The notes under the pieces: model-generated
What the model saw: the letters and a program-made list of their open reading frames with translations, nothing else
What the model was told of the DNA's origin: nothing
The model's database searches: none
Shown here: piece after piece, positions 16,583 through 25,533 of the stretch
How the letters are laid out: every line of letters starts with the position of its first letter
Numbering within the stretch: position 1 is the stretch's first letter
Source: Streptomyces sp. R302
GTDB taxonomy: Bacteria; Actinomycetota; Actinomycetes; Streptomycetales; Streptomycetaceae
DNA length: 64,000 nucleotides
Assembly (NCBI RefSeq): GCF_012927245.1
Contig: NZ_JABBGE010000005.1
Span: 558,001-622,000, forward strand
Reading direction: 5' to 3'
Made by a program: the position numbers and the translations under genes

Positions 16583-18943
16583 GTGACACCCGCTTTGCCG
16601 CGCCTGCGTCCGCACCAGACCGAAGCCGCCGACGCAGCCCTGGCCGCGTTCGCATCCGGCGAGCGCCGCGCCACCGTGGTGTCGGCCTGCGGAACGGGGA
16701 AAACGCTCACCGCCGCCCACATCGCCGACCAGACAGCGGGGGACGGCCACGTCCTGGTGGTCGTCCCCACCCTGGAACTCCTCGCCCAGACCATCCAAAG
16801 ATGGCGCGAGGCGGGCCGGGGCGGCACGGCGATCGGTGTCTCGTCGATGAAGCAGACGACGAGCGGCCTGAGCGGCGAGCAGGCGATCATGACCACCGCC
16901 CCGGACGCTGCCGCCCAGTTGATGAAGCGGGCCCGCGCAGCGGTGACCGTCTTCGTCACCTACGGCTCCCTGCACCGCATCCGGCACCTCCACGAGCAGC
17001 ACCAGATACCGGCATGGGACCTGGTCGTGATCGATGAGGCCCACCGCGCCACGCGACGCTCGGACGAAGGATGGGGCATCATCCACGACGACGCCCAGAT
17101 CCCGGCGAAGCTCCGCCTCTACATGACCGCCACCCCACGCATCTTCCGCACCCCCGCACCCGCGAGCGGTCTCTCCTCGCTGTTCGAATCCATGCCCGAC
17201 GCCACCATGGACCGCGTCGACATCTTCGGCCCCACCGTCTACCGCCTCGGCCTGGCCGACGCCATCGAACGCAAAATCCTCGCCGACTACCGCGTCGTCA
17301 TGCCGGTCATCGAAGACACCGACCTGCGCACCATCCTCACCGCACCGCCCGCCGGCACCAGCCACCACAACGGACTGCGCACCGCGGCCCTCCACGTCGC
17401 GGTGCTGCGCGCCATCGCCGACCACGACCTGCGGCGCGTCCTGGTCTTCCACAACCGCATCGCCGCCGCCCACGCCTTCGCCAGAGCCCTTCCCGGCACC
17501 GCCTCCCAGGTGACCGGCGACCTGACGATTCCCGACCTGTGGTCCCACGCCGTCGACAGCACACAGCGAACCTGGCAACGCCGAAGCCTCCTCAAGGACT
17601 TCGACGCAACCAGCCGACGTGCGGTCCTCAGTAACGTCCGTGTCCTCAACGAAGGCGTCGACATCCCCGCCATCGACGCCGTCGTCTTCGCCGCCGCCCG
17701 CAAAAGCGTCATCGACGCTATTCAGTCCATCGGCCGCGCCTTGCGCCAGCAGCCTGGAGAGGGCAAGAAAGCCACCCTCGTCATACCCGTCTACCTGCCC
17801 GACGGGGCCAGCGCCCATGACGTCCTGGCCGGCACCAGCTTCGGCGGCCTGTGGAACATCCTGCAGGCCCTGCGCGCCCACGACGACACCTTCCTCGACC
17901 GCGTCGCCATGCCGCACTCCAGCGGCTCCACAAGCCGTCCCACCCGTAAAGTCCACTACCACCTGCCCGAACGCGCCCTCGAGATCGCCCACGCTCTCGG
18001 CCTGGAGATCACCCTTCCCCCCACAGGCGACTGGGACCAGGCCCACACCAGCGCCACCGCCTACCACGACACCTACGGCCACCTGGACGTGCCCGCCCAC
18101 TACACAGGCCCGGACGGCTTCGCGCTGGGGGAGTGGATCGGCAACCAGCGCACCCGGCACACCATCGGCCGGCTCAGCCCCGAGCACCGAACCGCCCTCG
18201 ACGCCCTCGGCATGCTGTGGCTCCCGCCCGAAGGCGACTTTCCCCGCATGCTCGACCACGCCCGGGCCTGGGCCGCCCAGCACGGACACCTCGCACCACC
18301 CCACGACGCCACACACGGCGGCCACCGCGTGGGCCGCTGGATCACCGAATGCCGGCGCAAAGCCAAAGCTGGCATTCTCACCCCCGCCCAAGTACAGACC
18401 CTCACCGACATCGACCCCTGGTGGAACCCGCCCTTCACCGTCACCTGGCGCCGCTTCTACGCCTACGCCAAAGCACACGTCGAACAGCACGGCAACGGGC
18501 ACGTCCCCAACGCCTACAAAACCCCCGACGGCGTTCCCCTGGGGCAGTGGATCAGCCGCCAGCGCAACCACTTCCACACCCTGCACCCCGCCCAGGCAGA
18601 GCTCCTGCTCGCCATCCATCTCGGCCCCTACGCCGCGAGCATCTACCACGGCCCCCGCGGCACGGAACGAGACCAGGGGTTCCGCGAGCACCTCCAGGCG
18701 GCAGTCGCCTACTTCACCCGCGAAGGGCACCTCAGAGTCCCGGCCAGGCACGTCGAGACCCTGTGGAGCGACCACCCCGTCCGCCTCGGCGCCTGGATCC
18801 ACAAGATCCGCAAGGACCCCGGGAGCCTGACGGAGGAAGAACGCCAGGCCCTGGAGCGTGTGCACATGGTGTGGGACCCGAAGCTGGGCACCCGCCGCAC
18901 ACCCCCAGCGGACCAAACCAGCACAACAACCGGCCGGGCCTAA
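16583..18943 (+). CDS. SF2 helicase with C-terminal helicase-associated repeats (copy 1)
   Basis: A GTG start at 16583 with GAGG upstream gives 786 residues; the longer open frame upstream is antisense to tniQ. Motifs: SACGTGKTLT (Walker A), VIDEAHRAT (DEAH), MTATPRIF, RVLNEGVDIPAIDAVVFA and IQSIGRALRQQ (motif VI). The C-terminal third carries tandem helicase-associated repeats (repeated YHDTYGHLDVP, LGEWI, LGQWISRQRN units). Helicases of this build, related to the telomere-linked TtrA type, are frequent near ends of Streptomyces linear replicons. That agrees with tap and tpg nearby. It is divergent from tniQ and convergent with tniB. Confidence 0.85.
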   Translation: MTPALPRLRPHQTEAADAALAAFASGERRATVVSACGTGKTLTAAHIADQTAGDGHVLVVVPTLELLAQTIQRWREAGRGGTAIGVSSMKQTTSGLSGEQAIMTTAPDAAAQLMKRARAAVTVFVTYGSLHRIRHLHEQHQIPAWDLVVIDEAHRATRRSDEGWGIIHDDAQIPAKLRLYMTATPRIFRTPAPASGLSSLFESMPDATMDRVDIFGPTVYRLGLADAIERKILADYRVVMPVIEDTDLRTILTAPPAGTSHHNGLRTAALHVAVLRAIADHDLRRVLVFHNRIAAAHAFARALPGTASQVTGDLTIPDLWSHAVDSTQRTWQRRSLLKDFDATSRRAVLSNVRVLNEGVDIPAIDAVVFAAARKSVIDAIQSIGRALRQQPGEGKKATLVIPVYLPDGASAHDVLAGTSFGGLWNILQALRAHDDTFLDRVAMPHSSGSTSRPTRKVHYHLPERALEIAHALGLEITLPPTGDWDQAHTSATAYHDTYGHLDVPAHYTGPDGFALGEWIGNQRTRHTIGRLSPEHRTALDALGMLWLPPEGDFPRMLDHARAWAAQHGHLAPPHDATHGGHRVGRWITECRRKAKAGILTPAQVQTLTDIDPWWNPPFTVTWRRFYAYAKAHVEQHGNGHVPNAYKTPDGVPLGQWISRQRNHFHTLHPAQAELLLAIHLGPYAASIYHGPRGTERDQGFREHLQAAVAYFTREGHLRVPARHVETLWSDHPVRLGAWIHKIRKDPGSLTEEERQALERVHMVWDPKLGTRRTPPADQTSTTTGRA

Positions 18944-18995
18944 CCTCTCATCCGCGGGCGGCCTGCCCGCCCGCGTGCCGTGCCGGCGGACACCG

Positions 18996-19034
18996 TCCGG
19001 TCCCGCCGACGCTGACAGCGCCGGCGGGACCGGA
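18996..19034. terminator. Hairpin between the convergent helicase and tniB
   Basis: A perfect 13-bp GC-rich stem (18996-19008 with 19022-19034), eight bases before the end of the minus-strand ATPase gene. It can terminate both transcripts. Confidence 0.65.
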
Positions 19035-19042
19035 GCGGGCGG

Positions 19043-20089
19043 TCAGATGTGGATGACTCGTCCGACCGTGAGGGTGTCGAGCAGCTCTTCGTTGATGCGT
19101 TCCTCGCCGGTCAGCATGGCGTGCTGGGCCGCCTGGCAGATGATCTGGGACAGGGCCCGCAGGTAGCCCTTGCTGCGCAGGTGCAGGACGGGGGAGAGGC
19201 TGGTCAGGTCGCCGGCTTGGTGATGGTAGAGCCGCAGGTCCTTGTCGAATTCGTTGACGATGCGGCGGAAGCGGTCCTTGCCTTCCTGGTCGTAGCCCAG
19301 GCGGCTGGTCATCAGGACGGGGTGGTCGCCCCAGGGTTCTTCGTTCTTGTCCCGGGGTGTTTCGCTGTCGCGCAGGTAGGGGTCGACGATGGCGCGGCTG
19401 TTGCGGCCGCAGTAGACGAACGTGGCTCCGGTCTCGTCGCTGATGTGCTCGAGGTAGGCGAAGGTCTGCTTCACATCGGCGCCGTGCTGCAGGCGGTGGA
19501 TGCCGTCGATGAGGACGAGCTGGGTGTGGCAGTGGCGCATCACGTAGCAGATCGAATCGGTCGGATCGCTGCCCAGCGACCCTTCCAGCCCGAGGAAGCG
19601 GGCGAAGGCGCCGCTCCAGTTCCGTGTTCCTCCGCGGCCCTTGTCCGGCACGCTGAGCGCGACGACCGGGATCCGGTCGTCGTTGCGGCCGTAGCGCTCG
19701 TTCAGCCGCACCTCCAGATCTCGGCCCACGTACCGCACCAGCGAGGTCTTCCCGGTACCGGACGGACCTTGGACGATGACACCGAGCCGACCCGATGTCC
19801 TCTTGGCATTGGCATAGAGCTGACGCGTCACCACCAGCCTGGCGGTCTTGATGGCCGGTGTCTCCACCGGACGCATGCTGCCGTGGAACACCAGCCGGGG
19901 GTCGTCCGGGCCGACCTCGGTACCCAGCGGAGCGCAGTCGGCCAGATTCGGCGGATCAAGGACGCGGTCGACCGAGGCGCGCCAGTTCGTCAGGGTGTCG
20001 CACCATTCCGGCGCGGGCGGGCGCAGCTGATCCGGCCCGTCCACCAGGTCACGCAGCTCCTCGTCACCGATACTCGGCCGCTTCACCAT
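19043..20089 (-). CDS. tniB: TniB/TnsC-type AAA ATPase of a Tn7-like element
   Basis: A 348-residue protein with Walker A GPSGTGKTSLVR at about residues 109-120 and Walker B QLVLIDGIHRL at about 188-198. The spacing and the IHRL extension are typical of the TniB/TnsC transposition ATPases, which sit between target selector (TniQ) and transposase (TnsB/TniA) and regulate insertion. Its start overlaps the transposase stop by one base, so it is in an operon after tnsA and tnsB. It looks intact. Confidence 0.85.
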   Translation of the reverse strand: MVKRPSIGDEELRDLVDGPDQLRPPAPEWCDTLTNWRASVDRVLDPPNLADCAPLGTEVGPDDPRLVFHGSMRPVETPAIKTARLVVTRQLYANAKRTSGRLGVIVQGPSGTGKTSLVRYVGRDLEVRLNERYGRNDDRIPVVALSVPDKGRGGTRNWSGAFARFLGLEGSLGSDPTDSICYVMRHCHTQLVLIDGIHRLQHGADVKQTFAYLEHISDETGATFVYCGRNSRAIVDPYLRDSETPRDKNEEPWGDHPVLMTSRLGYDQEGKDRFRRIVNEFDKDLRLYHHQAGDLTSLSPVLHLRSKGYLRALSQIICQAAQHAMLTGEERINEELLDTLTVGRVIHI

Positions 20090-22503
20090 TAGTTCTCCAG
20101 GTCAGGGTCGGAAAGATCGAACAGATCACCCTCAAGACCCGGCAGCCCAGGCTCACCGGACGGCTTGGCGAGAGCGGCACCGTCGGGGTCCAGCGGCGGC
20201 AGACCGTCGAAGTAGCTGTCCTTGAACGCGGCCATCGCCTCGGCGCTCCAGGCGCTGCCTTGCGAGGCAGGGCTCAAGAACAGCGGGTCACCGCCGTCCA
20301 GGGCGCGCCGTGACAGATCGGCCGGCCCGGGCAGCCCGTACATCCCGTCGTCGGGAAGATCCAGCTCCCCCGAATCCTCACTCACAGCGGAGGTGTCCGC
20401 CGCGGCGTAGGGGTCGAACACGGGCGCCGGGGCCGGCGGAGGGAACTGCGGCCCCCAGCCGTCCGGGACTACAGCCGCGGTCATCTCCTCCGGGCCTTGC
20501 CCGGCACGTTCCAGAAGTTCGGCCAGGGCCTGGGCGATGGCGTCGTCATCGTCCTTGCGGCCACCGCGCGCCAGATGCTCGGTCGTCGCGATGTCCCACA
20601 GGTACTGCGTCCACGGCGCGCCGATCAGATGCTGGTGCCGGAACGATGCCTCGACCCACTGCGTCTTCTCGTGGTCGTACAGCCACACATGCTCGGGGGC
20701 GTAGGGGTTGTAGCGCAGCTGCCAGCCGCCGCGGCGTTTTCCGCCGAGTCCCGACCGGCGGTTGCGGTACGGGTCGAGTTTGCCCTCGGGGTTCTCATAG
20801 ACGCGGTTCATGAACCGGATGCCCTCGTCGCTGACCCCGACCCAGGCGGTGGGCAGCAGCCTCAAATAGTCGTCTCGGTCCAGCGGGACCGGGATATATC
20901 CGGCCGCCCGCACGGTCGCGGCGTACATCTGGTTCGGGGTGAGCGCGGGAAGGTTCGGGTCGTAGGGGCTGCGCAGCTCGTCGTGGACACGATTCTGCCA
21001 GCCCAGGACGATCCACTGCTGCAGCAGGTCGTCGAGCTGGGCGAGCGTGAACAGCGTCTCGCCGTCCACGGTCCGCGCCCGGTAGCCGGGCCTGTTGCCG
21101 GTGTAGGTGTTCACGTACTGGCTGAACAGCGACTTGATCGAACCGTTGGTCCGCTCGATGATCGCCTTGTCGGTCGGTGTGCGGACGCGGGCGGGACGCA
21201 CCGAGATACCCAGGTAGGCGCAGGCGTCGAAGAACGCCGTTCCCGTGAAGACCGATCCGTGGTCGATCACGATCAGATCCGGGAAGATCACCGGCCGGCT
21301 CGCCGCCCGCAGCATGCGTTCGTCCGCGGCCACCAACTCCTCATAGGGAAGATCCGAAGCCGACGCGTGCGCGGCCGCGGAGAAGCCCGGCCGCATCGGC
21401 AGAGGGACCAGGGCCTGCGCCAGCAACAGCGTGGCGTCCACCGCCTTCGTGGCACGCCCCGGACTCTTGCGCGAGGCAACCAGCCCCAGCCGCTGCGAGC
21501 CCTTGCGTGCCCGCCGGTGGCGGGAGGTCTTGGGCCGCAGGACCGCCGCGAGGATGCTGCGGGTGGCGACATCCACCATCACCGTCAGCTCGACCGATGT
21601 CGGCAGCCCGTCATCGCCCAGGACCTTCACATCCAGTTCCGTGGAATCGATCTGCACCAGCTCACCCGGCGCCACCGCGGTCGTCGTCCCGAACGGCGGC
21701 CCGGGTGTGTTGCCTACCCCCGGCTTCCGGTGCGAGGCGGACCGCAGGTCCCTCACCTTGATCCCGAGCCGGTCCAGCAGCTTGTACAGCGTGGTGTCCG
21801 GCGGCACCTTCATCGTGGGCCCGTACTCGCGCCGTACCGTGCGGCGCACCAGCGTGAACAGCGCCGACCCGGTGATCGCAACCTTGCCCTCCCGCTCCCG
21901 GACCAGCTGCAGCAGCACATCGACCATGCGCGGATCGCACCGCCCGTACAGCGACGGCATCCGGGTGCGCCGCTTGTCGACCAGCCCCCACACACCGCTC
22001 TTCTCGTACTGCAGCCGCTTGCGCTGAACGGTGTGCCACGACACGTCGAAGTCCAGCACCGCGTTGAGCTCGGCCGCTTTCGTCTTGTACCGCTCGATCA
22101 GCGTGAACTCACCTGGCGCGTACCCCGGCCGGGGCGTGGCGTCCTCGGCCTGCCCGGGCAGCAGTCCGGTCGCCACCTCGATGACGTGCCGCTCCCAGAT
22201 ACGGGCCTCACGGTCAGCCTCGGGACTGATTCCCTCCATGAGACCGAAGTCGGCGATCGGAGCGCTCTCCACCGGCCGACCCTCGGCGTCCAGGACAGCG
22301 AAGTCACGGGCCGAAGCCAGAAGCCCGACCGGAAGAGCCACCAGAGGCAGGCCGCTTCCCGGCTGCGGCGCCAGATTCACCATCACCCCGTCCAGCAACA
22401 CCACCGAGTACCGCTCGCCACGCCAGCGCACCATGTCGCCGCACGACAGCAGGCCATGATGCGCACGCGACCCCCGCTCGGCCGAAGCCGCCCTCGCCAT
22501 CAC
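20089..22503 (-). CDS. tniA: Mu-type DDE transposase, TnsB/TniA family
   Basis: An 804-residue protein. The rve integrase core carries the expected acidic residues: first Asp in LVQIDSTELDVKV, second Asp in LIVIDHGSVFTG, and Glu in PTDKAIIERTNGSI. An N-terminal helix-turn-helix region (WHTVQRKRLQYEKSGVWGLV) precedes it. A Mu C-terminal beta-barrel-like region (RLLPTAWVGVSDEGIRFMN, then PEHVWLYD) and an acidic tail follow; the tail should bind TniB. It cuts the 3' ends of the element and joins them to target DNA. It overlaps tnsA by four bases. No lesion is visible. Confidence 0.85.
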   Translation of the reverse strand: MMARAASAERGSRAHHGLLSCGDMVRWRGERYSVVLLDGVMVNLAPQPGSGLPLVALPVGLLASARDFAVLDAEGRPVESAPIADFGLMEGISPEADREARIWERHVIEVATGLLPGQAEDATPRPGYAPGEFTLIERYKTKAAELNAVLDFDVSWHTVQRKRLQYEKSGVWGLVDKRRTRMPSLYGRCDPRMVDVLLQLVREREGKVAITGSALFTLVRRTVRREYGPTMKVPPDTTLYKLLDRLGIKVRDLRSASHRKPGVGNTPGPPFGTTTAVAPGELVQIDSTELDVKVLGDDGLPTSVELTVMVDVATRSILAAVLRPKTSRHRRARKGSQRLGLVASRKSPGRATKAVDATLLLAQALVPLPMRPGFSAAAHASASDLPYEELVAADERMLRAASRPVIFPDLIVIDHGSVFTGTAFFDACAYLGISVRPARVRTPTDKAIIERTNGSIKSLFSQYVNTYTGNRPGYRARTVDGETLFTLAQLDDLLQQWIVLGWQNRVHDELRSPYDPNLPALTPNQMYAATVRAAGYIPVPLDRDDYLRLLPTAWVGVSDEGIRFMNRVYENPEGKLDPYRNRRSGLGGKRRGGWQLRYNPYAPEHVWLYDHEKTQWVEASFRHQHLIGAPWTQYLWDIATTEHLARGGRKDDDDAIAQALAELLERAGQGPEEMTAAVVPDGWGPQFPPPAPAPVFDPYAAADTSAVSEDSGELDLPDDGMYGLPGPADLSRRALDGGDPLFLSPASQGSAWSAEAMAAFKDSYFDGLPPLDPDGAALAKPSGEPGLPGLEGDLFDLSDPDLEN

Positions 22504-23255
22504 GACGGCTCTTCGATCCGGAACGGCCGCATCGACGGCATGGCGCCCCCGCCACGGCGGACCACCGTGGCCGGCCCCAGAGGGATACTCCAGTCCATCC
22601 TCAACTCACGGCGCCACATCAGGTGATACAGACGGGGCAGCGCCGGGAGAGCAGGCAGTCCCGCATTCTCGATCCCTTCCACAAGCCCGGCCGGTGTCTT
22701 GAACGCATTGAGCAGCGCCCGCTCCATCGCCGCGTCGGCGTACCGGGGATGCCGGTAGCGGGAGACCCAGCGCAGGTTGGCCATGGCCACAGGCTGAGGC
22801 AGCCGAGGAGACCCCAGTTGCCACCCCGCCTCGGAGCATGCCTCCTGGAGCACCTTCTGCTGTCGCTGCCACCTGGTGCTGGGGCCCTTTGTCGGCGGAC
22901 AGGCCACCACCACCGTCTCACCCGCTGCCGTGCGTACGAAAAAGTCCGGTACAAAACGTCGGACGCGGCCCCGCTCGCGCCATTCCAGACGGGCCGTCCA
23001 GGCAGAGAATTCGGTCACGTTCGGATGGAAGTCCAGCAGCATGGCCACCGACAGACGCTCAAGCGACCGGCAGCCCACATGCCTGCCCGTCGTCGCCGAC
23101 CACCAGTACGTCACAATGCTCCGCTCGGACGGATGCCGCAGAGGAACCCAGACCGGCTCTGCGCTCACCACCTCGATCCCTGCCGCCTGCGCGGCAGGCA
23201 CCGTGACCTCCCGCCCCCGCTCGTCACGACGGACGACCTGCAGACCCCGCGACAC
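22500..23255 (-). CDS. tnsA: TnsA-like transposase endonuclease subunit with altered active site
   Basis: A 251-residue protein recognisable from WSATTGRHVGCRSLERLSVA, MLLDFHPNVTEFSAW and VPDFFVRTAAGETVVVACPP, plus ANLRWVSRYRHPRYAD. TnsA-type subunits cleave the 5' ends so that the element moves by cut-and-paste. The Glu of SLER and the Asp of PDFF remain. The segment that usually reads DCR or DVR in actinobacterial relatives reads ACP here, so the basic third catalytic residue appears to be lost. If so, cleavage may be weak or absent and transposition replicative. First gene of the tnsA-tniA-tniB operon. Confidence 0.75.
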   Translation of the reverse strand: MSRGLQVVRRDERGREVTVPAAQAAGIEVVSAEPVWVPLRHPSERSIVTYWWSATTGRHVGCRSLERLSVAMLLDFHPNVTEFSAWTARLEWRERGRVRRFVPDFFVRTAAGETVVVACPPTKGPSTRWQRQQKVLQEACSEAGWQLGSPRLPQPVAMANLRWVSRYRHPRYADAAMERALLNAFKTPAGLVEGIENAGLPALPALPRLYHLMWRRELRMDWSIPLGPATVVRRGGGAMPSMRPFRIEEPS

Positions 23256-23309
23256 TTATCCCCGCCCTTCCCGCGCCGTTGTGCACCCACAGCCCGGCGA
23301 ACCTCCACG

Positions 23310-23347
23310 CGATACCCGAACACTGAGGCAGAACCTCACGGGTATCG
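23310..23347. promoter_or_regulatory. Nested inverted repeat in the tnsA/tap divergent region
   Basis: Outer 9-bp arms CGATACCCG and CGGGTATCG (23310-23318, 23339-23347) enclose inner 5-bp arms TGAGG and CCTCA. The element lies 55 bases before tnsA and 64 bases before the longest tap start. An AT-rich promoter-like stretch (ATAAATCCCGTCAAAAT) follows on the tap side. It may be an operator for both genes or a transposase or Tap binding site. Confidence 0.5.
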
Positions 23348-23410
23348 AATAAATCCCGTCAAAATGAGCGTAGTTGGGGCTGTGCAGCCTCACGGAGACA
23401 GCGCAGGTCT

Positions 23411-25504
23411 GTGCGTTTCCATGCTCACCCCGCCACACCGCTCAGGCCTTTCCACGATGGCGCAAACTCGCACACCAAGTGGACACGCCTGCAAGATTCC
23501 GATGCTGTGCGAAACGACTCCGAAGACGCCTTGTTTCCCCGCGTCGACGCTCTTCTCGAATCACTCAGGACCCCGCTGCCCGACCACCCCGAACGCGCCC
23601 GTCTCAGAAACAGCGCCCACCTCTCCCTACAGGCTTTGGCCGATGCCTTACAGTGCGATCCCCACGACGTCGAGGAATGGGAATCAGGCAGCCGTGAACC
23701 TCACGGCATGCAGCGGGCCGCCTACGCCCGCCTCCTCAGCGGCCTCCAGACCATCACTGAACAACCCCACCACCAGCCCACCGCGACCAGCAGCGCACCG
23801 CCGCCTCCACCCTCCCGACCCCCGAGCCGCCCCCGCTCCCGCACCGCGGTCATCTCACGCGACACAGCAACGCACCCCTCGTTCCCGCGCGGACCGCTTG
23901 CCGTCATCGACCAGGAGGGCGAAGGCCTCATCGCACACTTCGCCGACCAGAAACGGACCGACACCGGCGCAGACCACCTCCTCGACCTGGTCCACTGGGC
24001 GCTCAACGCAGGAATCGGACGCGCCCGCCTGCACAAGAACGCCAGGAACGACGCCGACCCCCTCCTCGTCCTGACACTGCCAGCCATGCAGTACCTCGGC
24101 CTCCCCCCTGCCCTGGACAACCGCAACCAACTGAGACTGCCCGACAGCCACCCTGAGATCAGCCGCCTGCGAGACGCCGGCTTCCGCCTCACCCGCAGCG
24201 GATTCGGTCCCTGGGCACGCGTCTATCTGCCCGTCGAGAACGGCAAACGATCCTGCGTCCAACTCGCCCTGACCGGGTGGGGAGCCCTGTCCGACCGCGA
24301 CGGCTGGAACCTGCCCGACCTCCAGCCCGGCCCGCTCGCCGCACTCCTCGGCACCTACGCAGACCGCGTCATCACCCCCGCCGGCTCCACCGCCGTATGC
24401 GGCCAGGAACTCATGACAGCGCTGCGACCCGCCACACGCGCAGACTACTCACCAGCCGCCGGCCGCTGGGTCTCCGCACAGAACGCCAACGCCCTCGTCG
24501 AACCCCTCGAACCGGCACCACCCGAGGCGCACGACGCCCACCCCCTCGCCAAGGGGCGACGGCCCGAAGACGCGATGAACGAGGAGGCCTGGGACTGGAG
24601 CCGACCTCCCGCCGACGACGAAGCCACGACCTACGCCCACGTCGTGGGCATCGACATCAACCTCGCCTTCGTAGCCGCCGCCTCCAGCCTCGACGTCGGC
24701 CTCAACGCACCACCCCGCCACGCGGCCAGCCCCCCGTTCGACCCGAAGGTCCCGGGCACATGGCTGTGCGACTTCTCCCAAGCCCCCCACGACCCGCGCC
24801 TGCCGTCCATCTTCACCCCCCACGGCCTGCCGCCCACCGGACCCGCCTGGTATGCCACCCCCACACTCACCTACGCCGCAGAGGAACTCGACCTCAAGGT
24901 AAAACCCCTGCAGGCATACCTGCGAGACGACAAAGGCCGCTACCTCGCCCCCTGGTACAAGCACCTGCGCAACGCCTATCTGGAGACCATGGCCGATGCC
25001 GGCGTCCACGAAAACATGACACCAGAAGCCTTCCTCCGCGCCATGCAGAACCTCCCCGATGCCGGCCCGGAACTCCTTGCACTGCTCAAGGCCATCAAAG
25101 CCACCGGAAAAGGCGGCATCGGCAAACTACGAGAAGGCCCCCGCGGGACCACCGTCCCCTACCAGCGCTGGGCCGCCCTGGACACCCCGACCTGGCGCCC
25201 CGACATCCGAGCCGCCGTCATCTCCAAAGCGCGCACTCTCATGCACGGCAAGATGCGCAAGCTCGCCGACCTCACCGGCCGCTACCCCCTCGCAGCCCTC
25301 TCCGACTGCGCCGTCTACCCCGCCCACCAGCCCACAGCAACCGACGTCGTCCCCTCAGGAGACGACGGAAGCAAACTCCCCGGCCACTTCCACCTCGGAG
25401 TCAACCCCGGCTACGCCAAGCAAGAAGGAACCCGGCCCATGAGCTGGTACCTCCAACAGCATCACCAGAACCTCAACCCCGCCCGCCACATCAAAGGCAG
25501 CTGA
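23411..25504 (+). CDS. tap: Telomere-associated protein Tap
   Basis: A 697-residue homologue of Streptomyces Tap, which binds the 3' overhangs of linear replicons and recruits the terminal protein to patch the ends. An N-terminal XRE-like helix-turn-helix is at about residues 60-100 (HLSLQALADALQCDPHDVEE WESG). Family-typical blocks follow: RSGFGPWARVYLPVENG, ITPAGSTAVCGQELMTALRP, VVGIDINLAFVAAASSLDVG, IKATGKGGIGKLREG, RPDIRAAVISKARTLMHGKM, and NPARHIKG at the end. GTG 23411 gives the longest frame, but GTG 23507 (before RNDSEDALFPRVDALL) is equally plausible; neither has a good ribosome-binding site. In the usual tap-tpg operon tpg follows directly; here a reversed tniQ-like gene separates them. 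Confidence 0.9.
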   Translation: MRFHAHPATPLRPFHDGANSHTKWTRLQDSDAVRNDSEDALFPRVDALLESLRTPLPDHPERARLRNSAHLSLQALADALQCDPHDVEEWESGSREPHGMQRAAYARLLSGLQTITEQPHHQPTATSSAPPPPPSRPPSRPRSRTAVISRDTATHPSFPRGPLAVIDQEGEGLIAHFADQKRTDTGADHLLDLVHWALNAGIGRARLHKNARNDADPLLVLTLPAMQYLGLPPALDNRNQLRLPDSHPEISRLRDAGFRLTRSGFGPWARVYLPVENGKRSCVQLALTGWGALSDRDGWNLPDLQPGPLAALLGTYADRVITPAGSTAVCGQELMTALRPATRADYSPAAGRWVSAQNANALVEPLEPAPPEAHDAHPLAKGRRPEDAMNEEAWDWSRPPADDEATTYAHVVGIDINLAFVAAASSLDVGLNAPPRHAASPPFDPKVPGTWLCDFSQAPHDPRLPSIFTPHGLPPTGPAWYATPTLTYAAEELDLKVKPLQAYLRDDKGRYLAPWYKHLRNAYLETMADAGVHENMTPEAFLRAMQNLPDAGPELLALLKAIKATGKGGIGKLREGPRGTTVPYQRWAALDTPTWRPDIRAAVISKARTLMHGKMRKLADLTGRYPLAALSDCAVYPAHQPTATDVVPSGDDGSKLPGHFHLGVNPGYAKQEGTRPMSWYLQQHHQNLNPARHIKGS

Positions 25505-25533
25505 CCCACACACAGACCACGACCCCAGGAACC

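Noticed and set aside
16442..18916. Very long open frame (over 800 codons) on the minus strand
   Set aside because: It is the antisense of the helicase gene. Its translation is Gly/Val/Asp-rich without domains, while the plus strand has all helicase motifs.
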